From the NCBI GenBank assembly GCA_023460085.1, contig JAEWRI010000038.1, positions 186,001 to 250,000 on the forward strand: 64,000 nucleotides of DNA, read 5' to 3'. The stretch's first letter is position 1, and the number at the start of each line of letters is the position of its first letter. Below are positions 24,798-32,289 of this stretch, one piece after another. The stretch is from Bacillota bacterium. Lineage in GTDB: Bacteria > Bacillota > Clostridia > Christensenellales > SZUA-584. The notes beneath the pieces are model-generated. The model was not told the DNA's origin, searched no databases, and worked only from the letters and a program-made list of their open reading frames with translations. A program made the translations under genes and the position numbers.

Positions 24798-25958
24798 ATG
24801 AAAAAAGCAGTGATGTACGGTGCGGGCAATATCGGGCGCGGGTTTATCGGCAAGGTATTCTCCGAGGCCGGATACGAAGTGGTATTCATCGACGTGGTCC
24901 CCGCTGTGGTAGAGCAGCTCAACCGCGACAGGCAGTATCCCGTTCGTCTGGTCTCCAACCAAGATATCCTCGAGGTGACGGTGCAGAATGTCCGCGCGGT
25001 AAACGGCATGGACGGCGCGGCGGTGGCGCAGGAAATCGCAGGTGCCGACCTGATGGCGACCGCGGTCGGCGTCAACATACTGCCCCGTATCGTGGCGAAC
25101 GTGGCCGCGGGACTGGACGCGCGTGCGGCAGCGGGCGCAGGCCCTCTCGACATCATCATCTGCGAGAATCTGCTGGACGCGGACAAATATCTGCGCGGGC
25201 TGCTGGAGCAGACCGTAAAGCCCGAAACGCGCGCTTATCTCGACAGGCACACAGGCCTTGTGGAGGCTTCCATCGGACGCATGGTGCCCGTGATGACCGA
25301 CGAGATGCGCGAGGGCAACATCCTGCGTGTGTGGGTCGAGCCCTACGAGGAGCTGCCCGTGGACAAGGACGCCTTCCGCGGCGAGATCCCGCCCATCAAA
25401 ACGCTCGTGCCGTTCTCTCCCTTCGGCTTCTACATCCGGCGCAAGCTGTTCGTCCACAACATGGGGCACGCATTATGCGCATATTTCGGTTGGCTGAAGA
25501 GCTACACGTACATCTACGAAGCCGCCGATGATGACAGCATCGCCGCGCGTGCGCAAAGCGCCATGCTGAACGTAGCCGCCGCGCTGCATAAGGGCTATGG
25601 CATTCCGATTGCCGAAATCGAGGACAACGTACATGATCTCGTTCGGCGGTTCGGCAACCGTGTGCTCAAAGATTCAGTGGCACGCGTCGGCAAGGACCCC
25701 ATCCGCAAGCTCAAAAACATCGACCGCCTCACCGGAGCCGCGCTTTACTGCATGGAGCAGGGCGTCTCCGCCGACGGCATACTGCCCGGCATTGCGGCGG
25801 CGCTGCGCTTCGACAACCCCGAGGACGAAGCCGCCATGGAGGTTCAGCGCCATATCACGCAGCACGGCGTAATAAGCGCCATCCATACCTATTGCGGCAT
25901 CGACGACGAGGCGCTCACCGCGCGTATTGCCACGGAATATGATAAGCTGAAAGCGTAA
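24798..25958 (+). CDS. mtlD: mannitol-1-phosphate 5-dehydrogenase
   Basis: The enzyme interconverts mannitol-1-phosphate and fructose-6-phosphate with NAD. The 386-aa protein has the Rossmann start GAGNIGRGFIG (residues 8-18), the substrate-site stretch IICENLLDADKYLR, and the family motif KLFVHNMGHALCAYFG. A GGAGGGG site precedes the ATG. No mannitol PTS or mtlR is present, so either the transporter lies elsewhere or the enzyme makes or uses another hexitol phosphate. Confidence 0.93.
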   Translation: MKKAVMYGAGNIGRGFIGKVFSEAGYEVVFIDVVPAVVEQLNRDRQYPVRLVSNQDILEVTVQNVRAVNGMDGAAVAQEIAGADLMATAVGVNILPRIVANVAAGLDARAAAGAGPLDIIICENLLDADKYLRGLLEQTVKPETRAYLDRHTGLVEASIGRMVPVMTDEMREGNILRVWVEPYEELPVDKDAFRGEIPPIKTLVPFSPFGFYIRRKLFVHNMGHALCAYFGWLKSYTYIYEAADDDSIAARAQSAMLNVAAALHKGYGIPIAEIEDNVHDLVRRFGNRVLKDSVARVGKDPIRKLKNIDRLTGAALYCMEQGVSADGILPGIAAALRFDNPEDEAAMEVQRHITQHGVISAIHTYCGIDDEALTARIATEYDKLKA

Positions 25959-25979
25959 AAAACAGTGCCGAAAGGGTAT

Positions 25980-26007
25980 TTGCAACCCGCGTACCCTGTG
26001 TTATAAT
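25980..26007 (+). promoter_or_regulatory. promoter of tRNA-Gly
   Basis: TTGCAA (25980-25985) and TATAAT (26002-26007), spacer 16, end 16 bases ahead of the mature tRNA. Confidence 0.75.
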
Positions 26008-26023
26008 AGGTAACGCTTCATCA

Positions 26024-26097
26024 GCGGGTGTAACTCAATGGCAGAGTGCCAGCTTCCCAAGCTGGTTACGTGGGTTCGATTCCCATCACCCGCTCCA
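26024..26097 (+). tRNA. tRNA-Gly (anticodon CCC)
   Basis: A full cloverleaf can be drawn: acceptor GCGGGTG/CACCCGC, anticodon stem CCAGC/GCTGG with loop TTCCCAA (anticodon CCC), T arm GTGGG TTCGATT CCCAT. The CCA end is encoded. The length is 74 bases including CCA. Confidence 0.97.
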
Positions 26098-26103
26098 TAA
26101 TAA

Positions 26104-26129
26104 ACAGCCCCCTTGTGGGGCTTTTTATT
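26104..26129 (+). terminator. terminator after tRNA-Gly
   Basis: AGCCCC (26104-26109) and GGGGCT pair around a short loop and are followed by TTTTTATTTT. Confidence 0.85.
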
Positions 26130-26164
26130 TTGGAATGGAAGGGAATCGAACGCGAGCGGCGCGC

Positions 26165-26332
26165 GAAGCGTGCAAAAACGTGCCAGTGGCACGTTTTTAG
26201 CGAGACGGCGTGATAGCGCCCCGAAAGGGCGCGGAGCGCATAGCGCGCAAAAACGCCCCTGTGTGGGCGTTTTTAGCGAGACGGCGTGATAGCGACCGAA
26301 GGGAGCGGAGCGATTCCTGTCACCCGCCAGCG
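26165..26332. repeat. two tandem hairpin units plus a degenerate copy of the tRNA 3' end
   Basis: Two units of about 70 bases follow the tRNA. Each contains an AAAAACG...CGTTTTT stem (about 26173-26200 and 26249-26275), then the shared AGCGAGACGGCGTGATAGCG, then a second small hairpin (GCGCCCCGAAAGGGCGC in unit 1, CGACCGAAGGGAGCG in unit 2) and GGAGCG. The inner stem bases differ between units but still pair. The block ends with GATTCCTGTCACCCGCCA (26313-26330), a near copy of the tRNA end GATTCCCATCACCCGCTCCA. It fills the gap before the lipoprotein gene. Confidence 0.75.
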
Positions 26333-26339
26333 TGGGAGC

Positions 26340-26930
26340 TTATTCCGCGATATCGAATGTCTTTGTCAGCATATCGTCGCTGAAGCTAAGCAGTTCGGAG
26401 GCCTCGACCGTAACCGGGCTGGTATCGCTCAGAACGAAGATTTTCGTACAGGTAATCGTCGCGCCCGGCTTAATTTCCTTAAGCGTATTGCTGTCTTCGT
26501 CAACGTCATCACCTATAACGATTGCGGTTCCCAGTTCGATGCCGTTCTGGAACGCTGTTGCGCCGACCGCAAACATGAATGATACCGTATCAGTTCCGTT
26601 GTTGGTGAATTCGAAGTATACGCGCATGGCCGGGTTGCCCTCGTAATCTTCGGTGAGTTCATAGTCTAAGATGGATACGGTATAGTCGCCCAGCGTACCG
26701 GCATCGGATGAGGTAACCTCCGGCGCATCGGATGATGCGACTTCTGGCGTCTCAGTATTGTATGATACCGCCTCCGACGTTTCAGGCGCTCCTGCGCTGA
26801 CGATATCTTCCGAAACCGCAGTGCTGTTCTGTGGCGCGGGTACTGTTTGCGCAGCCTGCGAGGAACACCCCAACAGGGATATCAGCATAACCACCGTCAA
26901 AATAGTGAGCGCCGTTTTTTTGATAACCAT
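26340..26930 (-). CDS. DUF5067-type lipoprotein
   Basis: The 196-aa protein has a lipoprotein signal (VVMLISLLGCSS, with the modified Cys at about 22), a low-complexity linker rich in S, T, E and A to about residue 80, then a beta-sandwich with MRVYFEFTNNGTDTVSFMF and TITCTKIFVLSDT, as in DUF5067/DUF4352 immunoglobulin-like domains that sit on the outer face of Gram-positive membranes. CGGAGGAAGAAA precedes the ATG. It is last in a run of three minus-strand genes facing the kinase. Confidence 0.8.
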   Translation of the reverse strand: MVIKKTALTILTVVMLISLLGCSSQAAQTVPAPQNSTAVSEDIVSAGAPETSEAVSYNTETPEVASSDAPEVTSSDAGTLGDYTVSILDYELTEDYEGNPAMRVYFEFTNNGTDTVSFMFAVGATAFQNGIELGTAIVIGDDVDEDSNTLKEIKPGATITCTKIFVLSDTSPVTVEASELLSFSDDMLTKTFDIAE

Positions 26931-26976
26931 TTTCTTCCTCCGTGATTTTTAATTATATTGACTGGCAGGATTCCGG

Positions 26977-27216
26977 TCAGGCTTCGTACTCCTGCCTCAG
27001 CCGCACGTATTTGGATAAATTGATCCCCTTGCTCAACTCCGGAAGATAGCCCGCGCTGAGGCCGGAGGCTTTCAATATATCGTTCAGGCGGTACCCGCTT
27101 TGCCGAATCATCTCTCCATAGATAATACCGAACAGGTGGATCTGACAGACCGCTTCGTTCCGTTTTGCTTCTTCATACATTTCATGAAGCTTTGCACCCA
27201 GCGCTTCAGGCGTCAT
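26977..27216 (-). CDS. small HTH-like domain protein, 79 aa
   Basis: This short helical protein reads PEALGAKLHEMYEEAKRNEAVCQIHLFGIIYGE...LNDILKASGLSAGYLPELSKGINLSKYVRL. The second half has the spacing of a helix-turn-helix. The IHLFGIxY stretch is typical of a small family annotated only as HTH-like. GGAGGCTGGGCG precedes the ATG. It lies between the lipoprotein and the larger regulator and may act with them. Confidence 0.6.
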   Translation of the reverse strand: MTPEALGAKLHEMYEEAKRNEAVCQIHLFGIIYGEMIRQSGYRLNDILKASGLSAGYLPELSKGINLSKYVRLRQEYEA

Positions 27217-27367
27217 CGCCCAGCCTCCTTTGCTTCCCTTGCTGTTTGCTATTAGCTCAGGAACGGTCTTATCATATCAAAACGAAGCGAGAATTTTTCC
27301 CCCAAACAGGGAGAAAAAAAGCCGTCCTTTCAGACAGCCAAAGTGTTCGGAATTGTCGCAGAGAAGC

Positions 27368-27817
27368 CTAATACGGGCTGGTGCTGAGCTCCGGCAGATG
27401 AAGCTCCGTCAGCCGTTGATTGATGTCCGAAACAGAGCTTATCCCTTTGTTGAAGGCGATGATAAAAACGACGTCGCGTTTGTTTTTGGGATACAGCGGC
27501 TGCATCCCATAAAGCGTCAGCGCCCGCTGCGCTTCCTTCAGCGACAACTTCATGGCGATGCAAATGCGCAGTATTTTGTCCCGGTCGGTCGTGTGACTCT
27601 CTCCGGTCAGCAGCTTGTAACCGTACTTCTGCGGGATATCCGCCCGCGCAAGTATATCCTGCCGCTTAAACTGCTTTTGCGCAATCAAATCATCCATATA
27701 GGCTGTAAATGAGGCATAGCTTTTGTCGTTGATATGCTGCTCATAATACTGCCTTACGTCCTTCTCAGAGGCATTCTTCAGTATATTCATGAGATTAGAG
27801 GTGCTGTCCTGTTCCAT
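27368..27817 (-). CDS. HTH-type regulator paired with the divergent kinase
   Basis: The 149-aa protein contains a central Cro-like HTH (FKRQDILARADIPQKYGYKLLTGESHTTDRDKILRICIAMKLSLKEAQRALTLYGMQPLYPKNKRDVVFIIAFN). This pattern (RDKILRIC, then LSLKEAQRALTLYGM and PLYPKNKRD) is common in Clostridia next to Ser/Thr kinases. GGAGGG lies 6 bases before the ATG at 27817; an ATG at 27823 is too close. It is divergent from the kinase, with 83 bases between them. Confidence 0.7.
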   Translation of the reverse strand: MEQDSTSNLMNILKNASEKDVRQYYEQHINDKSYASFTAYMDDLIAQKQFKRQDILARADIPQKYGYKLLTGESHTTDRDKILRICIAMKLSLKEAQRALTLYGMQPLYPKNKRDVVFIIAFNKGISSVSDINQRLTELHLPELSTSPY

Positions 27818-27900
27818 CCTCATCCCTCCGCATTTACATCTTTGTCGTACCAATGATATAATTTGTCCCATCAATAATCAAGCGCTGCCGAGAGGAATGC

Positions 27901-28971
27901 ATGAATCTAGACGCCGAGCTCGCTCTATCCTATTATAAAGCAATTGCGCGAATCAACGATACTCACCATATTCTGCTGGTTCAGCACGTCGAAACCGGCT
28001 GTTTTTACGTTCAAAAGACGCTGTCGGTTTACAACCTTGAGGTTTACCGGTATTTAAAGGCTCATCCGCAAAAAGGACTGCCGCAGATAATTGAGATGGC
28101 GGAGGACGGAGAGGCCCTGGTGGTCATCGAGGAATACATCGCCGGCGACACCCTGCGCAGTATTTTGGATAAGCAGGGCCCTTTTGGCGAAGCCGCTGTG
28201 ATAAAGCTCATCGGGCAGCTCTGCGATATACTGACCATGCTGCATGCGGCAGCCCCTCCGATCGTCCACCGGGATATCAAGCCGTCCAATTTGATTATCT
28301 CCAGCGACGGCGTGCTGAAGCTGATCGACTTCAACGCGGCTAAGCTGGCAGGGTTGCCGGGAGAGCACGGAACGCAGGATACCGTGCTGATAGGCACCGC
28401 CGGATACGCCGCGCCCGAGCAGTACGGGTTTGCCGCATCCGGCCCCGCCGCGGACATCTATGCGATCGGTGTGCTGATGAACGAGATGCTGACGGGCAGG
28501 CTTCCCCGCGAAACCGCCGCTTTCGGGAGCCTTGCGCCCGTGATTCAAAGATGCCTGCAGCTTGACGCCAGGAATCGGTTTGCCGATGTGCGGCAGCTGA
28601 AAAGAGCGTTGGACGGTTCCTCCCGTCGTCCCGCGGTCAAAAGCAATCCGCGCGACAGCTGGCTACCGCCCGGCTTCCGGTCCCGAAAATTTTGGGCCAT
28701 TCTCATAGCCGTCTTGTTGTACGGATTGGTTTTTATGGCCTGCTTCGAGCTGCAGATGGGCGGCTTGTCCGGATTCATGCTGTGGCTTTATCGCGTTGTC
28801 AGCCTGATGCTATTTTTAACGATCATATTCTTCGCGGGAAATTACCGGGGAGTTCAGGCGCACTTTCCGTTGGCAAGAAGCGCAAAAAAGCCGACGCGCA
28901 TCTGGGGCGTCGTGCTGTGGTCGCTGGTGATCTTCCTCGTTTATATCGTGGTATTAGGCTTGATCGCATAA
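27901..28971 (+). CDS. transmembrane serine/threonine protein kinase
   Basis: The 356-aa protein has an N-terminal kinase domain (about residues 10-250): invariant Lys in FYVQKTL (K39), catalytic loop HRDIKPSN (123-130), APEQ (171-174) and DIYAIGVLMNEMLTG. The metal-binding motif is DFN (143-145) rather than DFG, and the glycine-rich loop is not recognisable. After a basic linker, three to four spans occupy about 260-355. No PASTA repeats are present, so this is not a PrkC. GAGAGGAATGC precedes the ATG. Targets are unknown; the divergent HTH protein is a candidate. Confidence 0.9.
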   Translation: MNLDAELALSYYKAIARINDTHHILLVQHVETGCFYVQKTLSVYNLEVYRYLKAHPQKGLPQIIEMAEDGEALVVIEEYIAGDTLRSILDKQGPFGEAAVIKLIGQLCDILTMLHAAAPPIVHRDIKPSNLIISSDGVLKLIDFNAAKLAGLPGEHGTQDTVLIGTAGYAAPEQYGFAASGPAADIYAIGVLMNEMLTGRLPRETAAFGSLAPVIQRCLQLDARNRFADVRQLKRALDGSSRRPAVKSNPRDSWLPPGFRSRKFWAILIAVLLYGLVFMACFELQMGGLSGFMLWLYRVVSLMLFLTIIFFAGNYRGVQAHFPLARSAKKPTRIWGVVLWSLVIFLVYIVVLGLIA

Positions 28972-29094
28972 CGGCTGGCGGGCAAGAGATGCAATTCACG
29001 CCATATGTGTTTTACACGACGTTATGGACGCTGTGAACCACAAAACAGGCGGCTTATAGGATAGTCCGCGCACACGATGCCCCTGAGCTGCTGG

Positions 29095-29754
29095 CTATTC
29101 CTTATCCCCTGATGCCGCTTCGGCGAGCGGCATTCTGGCTTTCAGCGCCTGCATGGGCTTCTTCATAACCCTGACGCACAGAAACGCAATCAGCGAGAAC
29201 CCGCAGGCGATCCATCCCCAGGCGAAGTACAAGAACCAGTAAGGCGAAATGAGCACCCACAGCACGGGAATCGCCCAGAGGGCCAGCATCAGCACGGTGC
29301 GGGGCAGCCACGACACGCCGCACAGCAGCGCGTTTTTCAGCGTCTGCCCCAGCTTCGCGCTGAACTGCGATATCAGCGCAAACAGAAACGGCGAGGCCAG
29401 CAGTATCACGAACGCGACGACTCCATAGGCCGCCAGCAGCACCGGGCGAAATGTCCAGGACTGCTGCAGCGTATACCGGTAATCTGCATACAATATCAGC
29501 GATGCTCCGGCCATGATGAGCCACGAGAGCGTGGCGGTTTTAAAGCTGCGCTTAAACGCGCGAAAGAAGCTTCTGTACCCGCCGTACTCTCCCTGACTCT
29601 GGTCAAACAGACAGCGGTACAGCGCCGTCGTCGAAGCGCCGATCGTAAACACAGGCAGGCAGCACAGCAGCCAGAGCAGGTTGAGCACCGCCAGATTCGC
29701 AAAGGTATGCAGCCCCTGCATAAAGGGCGTATCCTGACTGAACCACTTAAGCAT
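29095..29754 (-). CDS. DUF624 (YesL-like) membrane protein
   Basis: The 219-aa protein has five to six spans and the family start FMQGLHTFANLAVLNLLWLLCCLPVFTIGASTTALY. YesL-type proteins accompany carbohydrate ABC importers and LacI regulators in Firmicutes; their role is unknown. The ATG at 29754 has GAGGGGGGACATTCG. It lies 13 bases after the LacI gene and is co-transcribed with it, on the far side of the promoter region from the importer. Confidence 0.9.
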   Translation of the reverse strand: MLKWFSQDTPFMQGLHTFANLAVLNLLWLLCCLPVFTIGASTTALYRCLFDQSQGEYGGYRSFFRAFKRSFKTATLSWLIMAGASLILYADYRYTLQQSWTFRPVLLAAYGVVAFVILLASPFLFALISQFSAKLGQTLKNALLCGVSWLPRTVLMLALWAIPVLWVLISPYWFLYFAWGWIACGFSLIAFLCVRVMKKPMQALKARMPLAEAASGDKE

Positions 29755-29767
29755 CGAATGTCCCCCC

Positions 29768-30778
29768 TCACGCAGAGTCGCGTACGACATACTGACACGG
29801 GAACAGTATACGGCGGGGCATCGAGGTATCTCCGGCAATGCGCGCCAGCAGCGTCTGCCCGGCAGCCTCACCCATCGCCTCGGTGGGGATACTGAGGGTG
29901 GTCAGCGGCGGGTTCGCGTATTTGGACATCTCGATGTTCGTCAGGCCGATCACCGCTACTTCGTCCGGCACGGATACGCGCATCGCGCCCAGCGCGCGCA
30001 GCGCCGCCATGCCCATGAGATCGCTGGTCGCGTAGAAGGAGCGCGGCAGCTTGTCGCGGCCCAGGCCTTCCACCAGCCGCGAGCAGAGCGCGTCATTCCA
30101 TTCACAGTCCAGTACCCACTCCTGCGCTATCGGCAGCCCCAGCTCTTCCATGGTGTTCGCGTACGATCGATAGCGGCGGCAGTGGCGCATCGGGGTCCTT
30201 CCCTCCGGCCCGCCGATAAAGCCGATTTCTCGGTATCCCTTCCCTGCCAGGTATTCCACCGCCATGCGCGACGCCTGCTCGTGGTCGAACTCGATGTTGT
30301 CGATTTCGCCATACCCGGAGTCGATGCCGACAATGTGCGTCACCCTGGACTGCGCGTAGCGGAAGGTAGCCTCCCCCAGATGCGACATGACAATGAGCCC
30401 GTCCAGCGGATCCGCGAAGGTACGGATGAGCGTCTCGCTGTTCTCCAGCTCGTTCCACGTGCGCACGAAGGAAATCTCCGAGCGGTTTTCCCCCAGAAAA
30501 TTTTCAAGACCGGACAGCAGCGACAGGTAATACGGGTCCGTATACTTTCCCCCCCGCAGATTGACAATGCAGCCTATCTTTCTGAAGGCCGCCGGATTGG
30601 CGGACACGCTCCGCCGGTGCTGGGAAATGGGCGCCTTGTAATCCAGTTCCGTAATCGCCTTCCATACGCGTTCCCGGGTTTCCGGGGTCATTTTATAGGT
30701 CATGTCGTTGTTGAGGACGCGGGATACCGTGGCAATGGAAACATTGGCCAGCGCGGCTACTTCTCGTATTGTACTCAT
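29768..30778 (-). CDS. LacI-family transcriptional regulator (sugar importer cluster)
   Basis: The 336-aa regulator has an N-terminal LacI HTH (STIREVAALANVSIATVSRVLNN), hinge, and periplasmic-binding-protein-like effector domain (DGLIVMSHL..., GYREIGFIGGPEG, FYATSDLMGMAALRAL, VIGLTNIEMSKY). It faces the Gfo/Idh-importer operon and probably represses it. The inter-gene region carries several ACGTAA motifs. AAGGA precedes the ATG at 30778. Confidence 0.92.
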   Translation of the reverse strand: MSTIREVAALANVSIATVSRVLNNDMTYKMTPETRERVWKAITELDYKAPISQHRRSVSANPAAFRKIGCIVNLRGGKYTDPYYLSLLSGLENFLGENRSEISFVRTWNELENSETLIRTFADPLDGLIVMSHLGEATFRYAQSRVTHIVGIDSGYGEIDNIEFDHEQASRMAVEYLAGKGYREIGFIGGPEGRTPMRHCRRYRSYANTMEELGLPIAQEWVLDCEWNDALCSRLVEGLGRDKLPRSFYATSDLMGMAALRALGAMRVSVPDEVAVIGLTNIEMSKYANPPLTTLSIPTEAMGEAAGQTLLARIAGDTSMPRRILFPCQYVVRDSA

Positions 30779-30801
30779 GGTGTATCCTTGTTCTTTTTTT
30801 G

Positions 30802-30954
30802 TTACGTAATTGCATTCATTTCGCGGCATTTTTACGTAACAAATTCATTATACATATACGTAAAATTATTGTCAACACCCAATTGACATCGTGAATTAAT
30901 CCTGCTAATATACAACTAAACTCGAACGTAAATTCAACGTAAATATCGCGTAAC
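30802..30954. promoter_or_regulatory. ACGTAA motif array, probable LacI operators
   Basis: Palindromes TTACGTAA occur at 30802-30809 and 30832-30839, exactly 30 bases apart. Further ACGTAA copies lie at about 30857-30863, 30926-30931 and 30937-30942, with a GCGTAAC variant near 30948. They span both the regulator's promoter region and the promoter of the divergent importer operon, the expected place for autoregulation and repression. Confidence 0.6.
30883..30911 (+). promoter_or_regulatory. promoter of the Gfo/Idh-sugar importer operon
   Basis: TTGACA (30883-30888) and TAATAT (30906-30911) have a 17-base spacer. The ACGTAA motifs lie on both sides. Confidence 0.8.
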
Positions 30955-30974
30955 AAACAAGCGTGGAGGACATC

Positions 30975-32234
30975 ATGAAATTTGCACTCATCGGCGCGGG
31001 AGAACGCGGAACCATCTATTCGCAATACGCGCACGACGTAAAGGGACACGAGGTTGTGGCTGTAGCCGACCGCAATCCGGTAAAGCGCCAGGCGGCGCAG
31101 AAACGGTTTGGCATTCCGGATGCGATGTGTTTTTCCGAAGGAAGGGAATTGATAGAATCCCGCCCGGAAATTGACGCGCTAATCATCGCCTCTCTGGACA
31201 AGGAGCATTACAGGCACACCATGGACGCGCTGGAGCAGGGGTGGAACATCCTTCTGGAGAAACCCATTTCTCCCGACGCCAGGGAATGCCTCGCCATCCG
31301 CGACAAGGCGGAGGAGATGGGATGCGCCATTACGGTGTGCCACGTGCTGCGCTATGCCCCTTTCTTTGTGAAGCTGAAGGAAATTCTGAGCAGCGGCACG
31401 TTGGGGAAAATCGTCGCCATCGAACACACCGAAAACATTGGCAACTTCCATATGGCGCACAGCTTCGTGCGGGGCAACTTCCGCAACAGCACGGAAACCA
31501 GCCCGATGATCATGCAGAAGAGCTGTCACGACATGGACATACTGCTGTGGCTCACGGAAAGCAGCGCGAAGAGCATTGCCTCCGTGGGCAGCATCTCATA
31601 CTTCAAGGAGTCCAGCGCCCCCGAGGGCAGCGCCGCGAGATGCCTGGACTGCGCCGTCGCCGACACCTGCCGGTTTGACGCGCGGAAGGCGTATATGCCC
31701 AGCATGGGAGACTGGCCCGCGCGGATGCTCACGCCGGATCAAACGGCGGATGGGCTTGCAAAGGCTTTCCGGGAAGGGCCCTACGGCCGCTGTGTTTACC
31801 GGTGCGACAACGACGTGTGCGATCATCAAAGCACCAGCATCGAATTCGAGAACGGCGTCACCGCAGCGTTTACGCTTTGCGGCATGACCAACAAGATGCA
31901 CCGCACCATCCACGTAATGTGCGAAAACGCGGAGGTATACGGCGACGATGATACGGGTGAAATCCGCATCATCCCCTTCCGCTCCAATAATTCCGACGCG
32001 TTCGAGGAACAGATCATCCATATCGAAGAGGTCACCGGTTACCACGGCGGCGGCGATGTCGGGCTGATGAACGATTTTCTCGCTTCGCTGGGCAAGGGCC
32101 GGAAGGAAAGCCGTACATCCATCGGCAAATCGGTGGAAAGCCACCTGATGGCCTGCGCCGCCGAGGAATCCAGAACCACAGGCCGCACCATCTTGATGGC
32201 GGATTTTGAGAAAAGCCTGAACAAATCAAAGTGA
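30975..32234 (+). CDS. Gfo/Idh/MocA-family oxidoreductase
   Basis: This 419-aa NAD(P)-dependent sugar or cyclitol dehydrogenase has Rossmann GAGERG near residue 9, the EKPISPDARE signature with the catalytic-site Lys (about 96-106), and CHDMDILLWL with the usual H/D pair. An insert of about 40 residues (about 215-260) holds clustered cysteines (CLDCAVADTC and YRCDNDVC), unusual for the family and a possible metal site. The ATG at 30975 follows GGAGGACATC. It is first in the importer operon, so it acts on the imported sugar or its glycoside. Confidence 0.88.
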   Translation: MKFALIGAGERGTIYSQYAHDVKGHEVVAVADRNPVKRQAAQKRFGIPDAMCFSEGRELIESRPEIDALIIASLDKEHYRHTMDALEQGWNILLEKPISPDARECLAIRDKAEEMGCAITVCHVLRYAPFFVKLKEILSSGTLGKIVAIEHTENIGNFHMAHSFVRGNFRNSTETSPMIMQKSCHDMDILLWLTESSAKSIASVGSISYFKESSAPEGSAARCLDCAVADTCRFDARKAYMPSMGDWPARMLTPDQTADGLAKAFREGPYGRCVYRCDNDVCDHQSTSIEFENGVTAAFTLCGMTNKMHRTIHVMCENAEVYGDDDTGEIRIIPFRSNNSDAFEEQIIHIEEVTGYHGGGDVGLMNDFLASLGKGRKESRTSIGKSVESHLMACAAEESRTTGRTILMADFEKSLNKSK

Positions 32235-32289
32235 ACCTGATTTCGGCGATATCGCCGAGAAAATGATAAAACATTTGAGGAGGAAGAAA

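Noticed and set aside
23738..25186. 482-codon minus-strand frame as one long protein
   Set aside because: The upstream 187 codons lie over mtlD and lack a start site; a good ribosome binding site precedes the internal ATG at 24625.
24798..25958. mtlD as part of a mannitol PTS operon
   Set aside because: No PTS component or mannitol regulator is adjacent; the gene has its own promoter and is followed by a tRNA gene.
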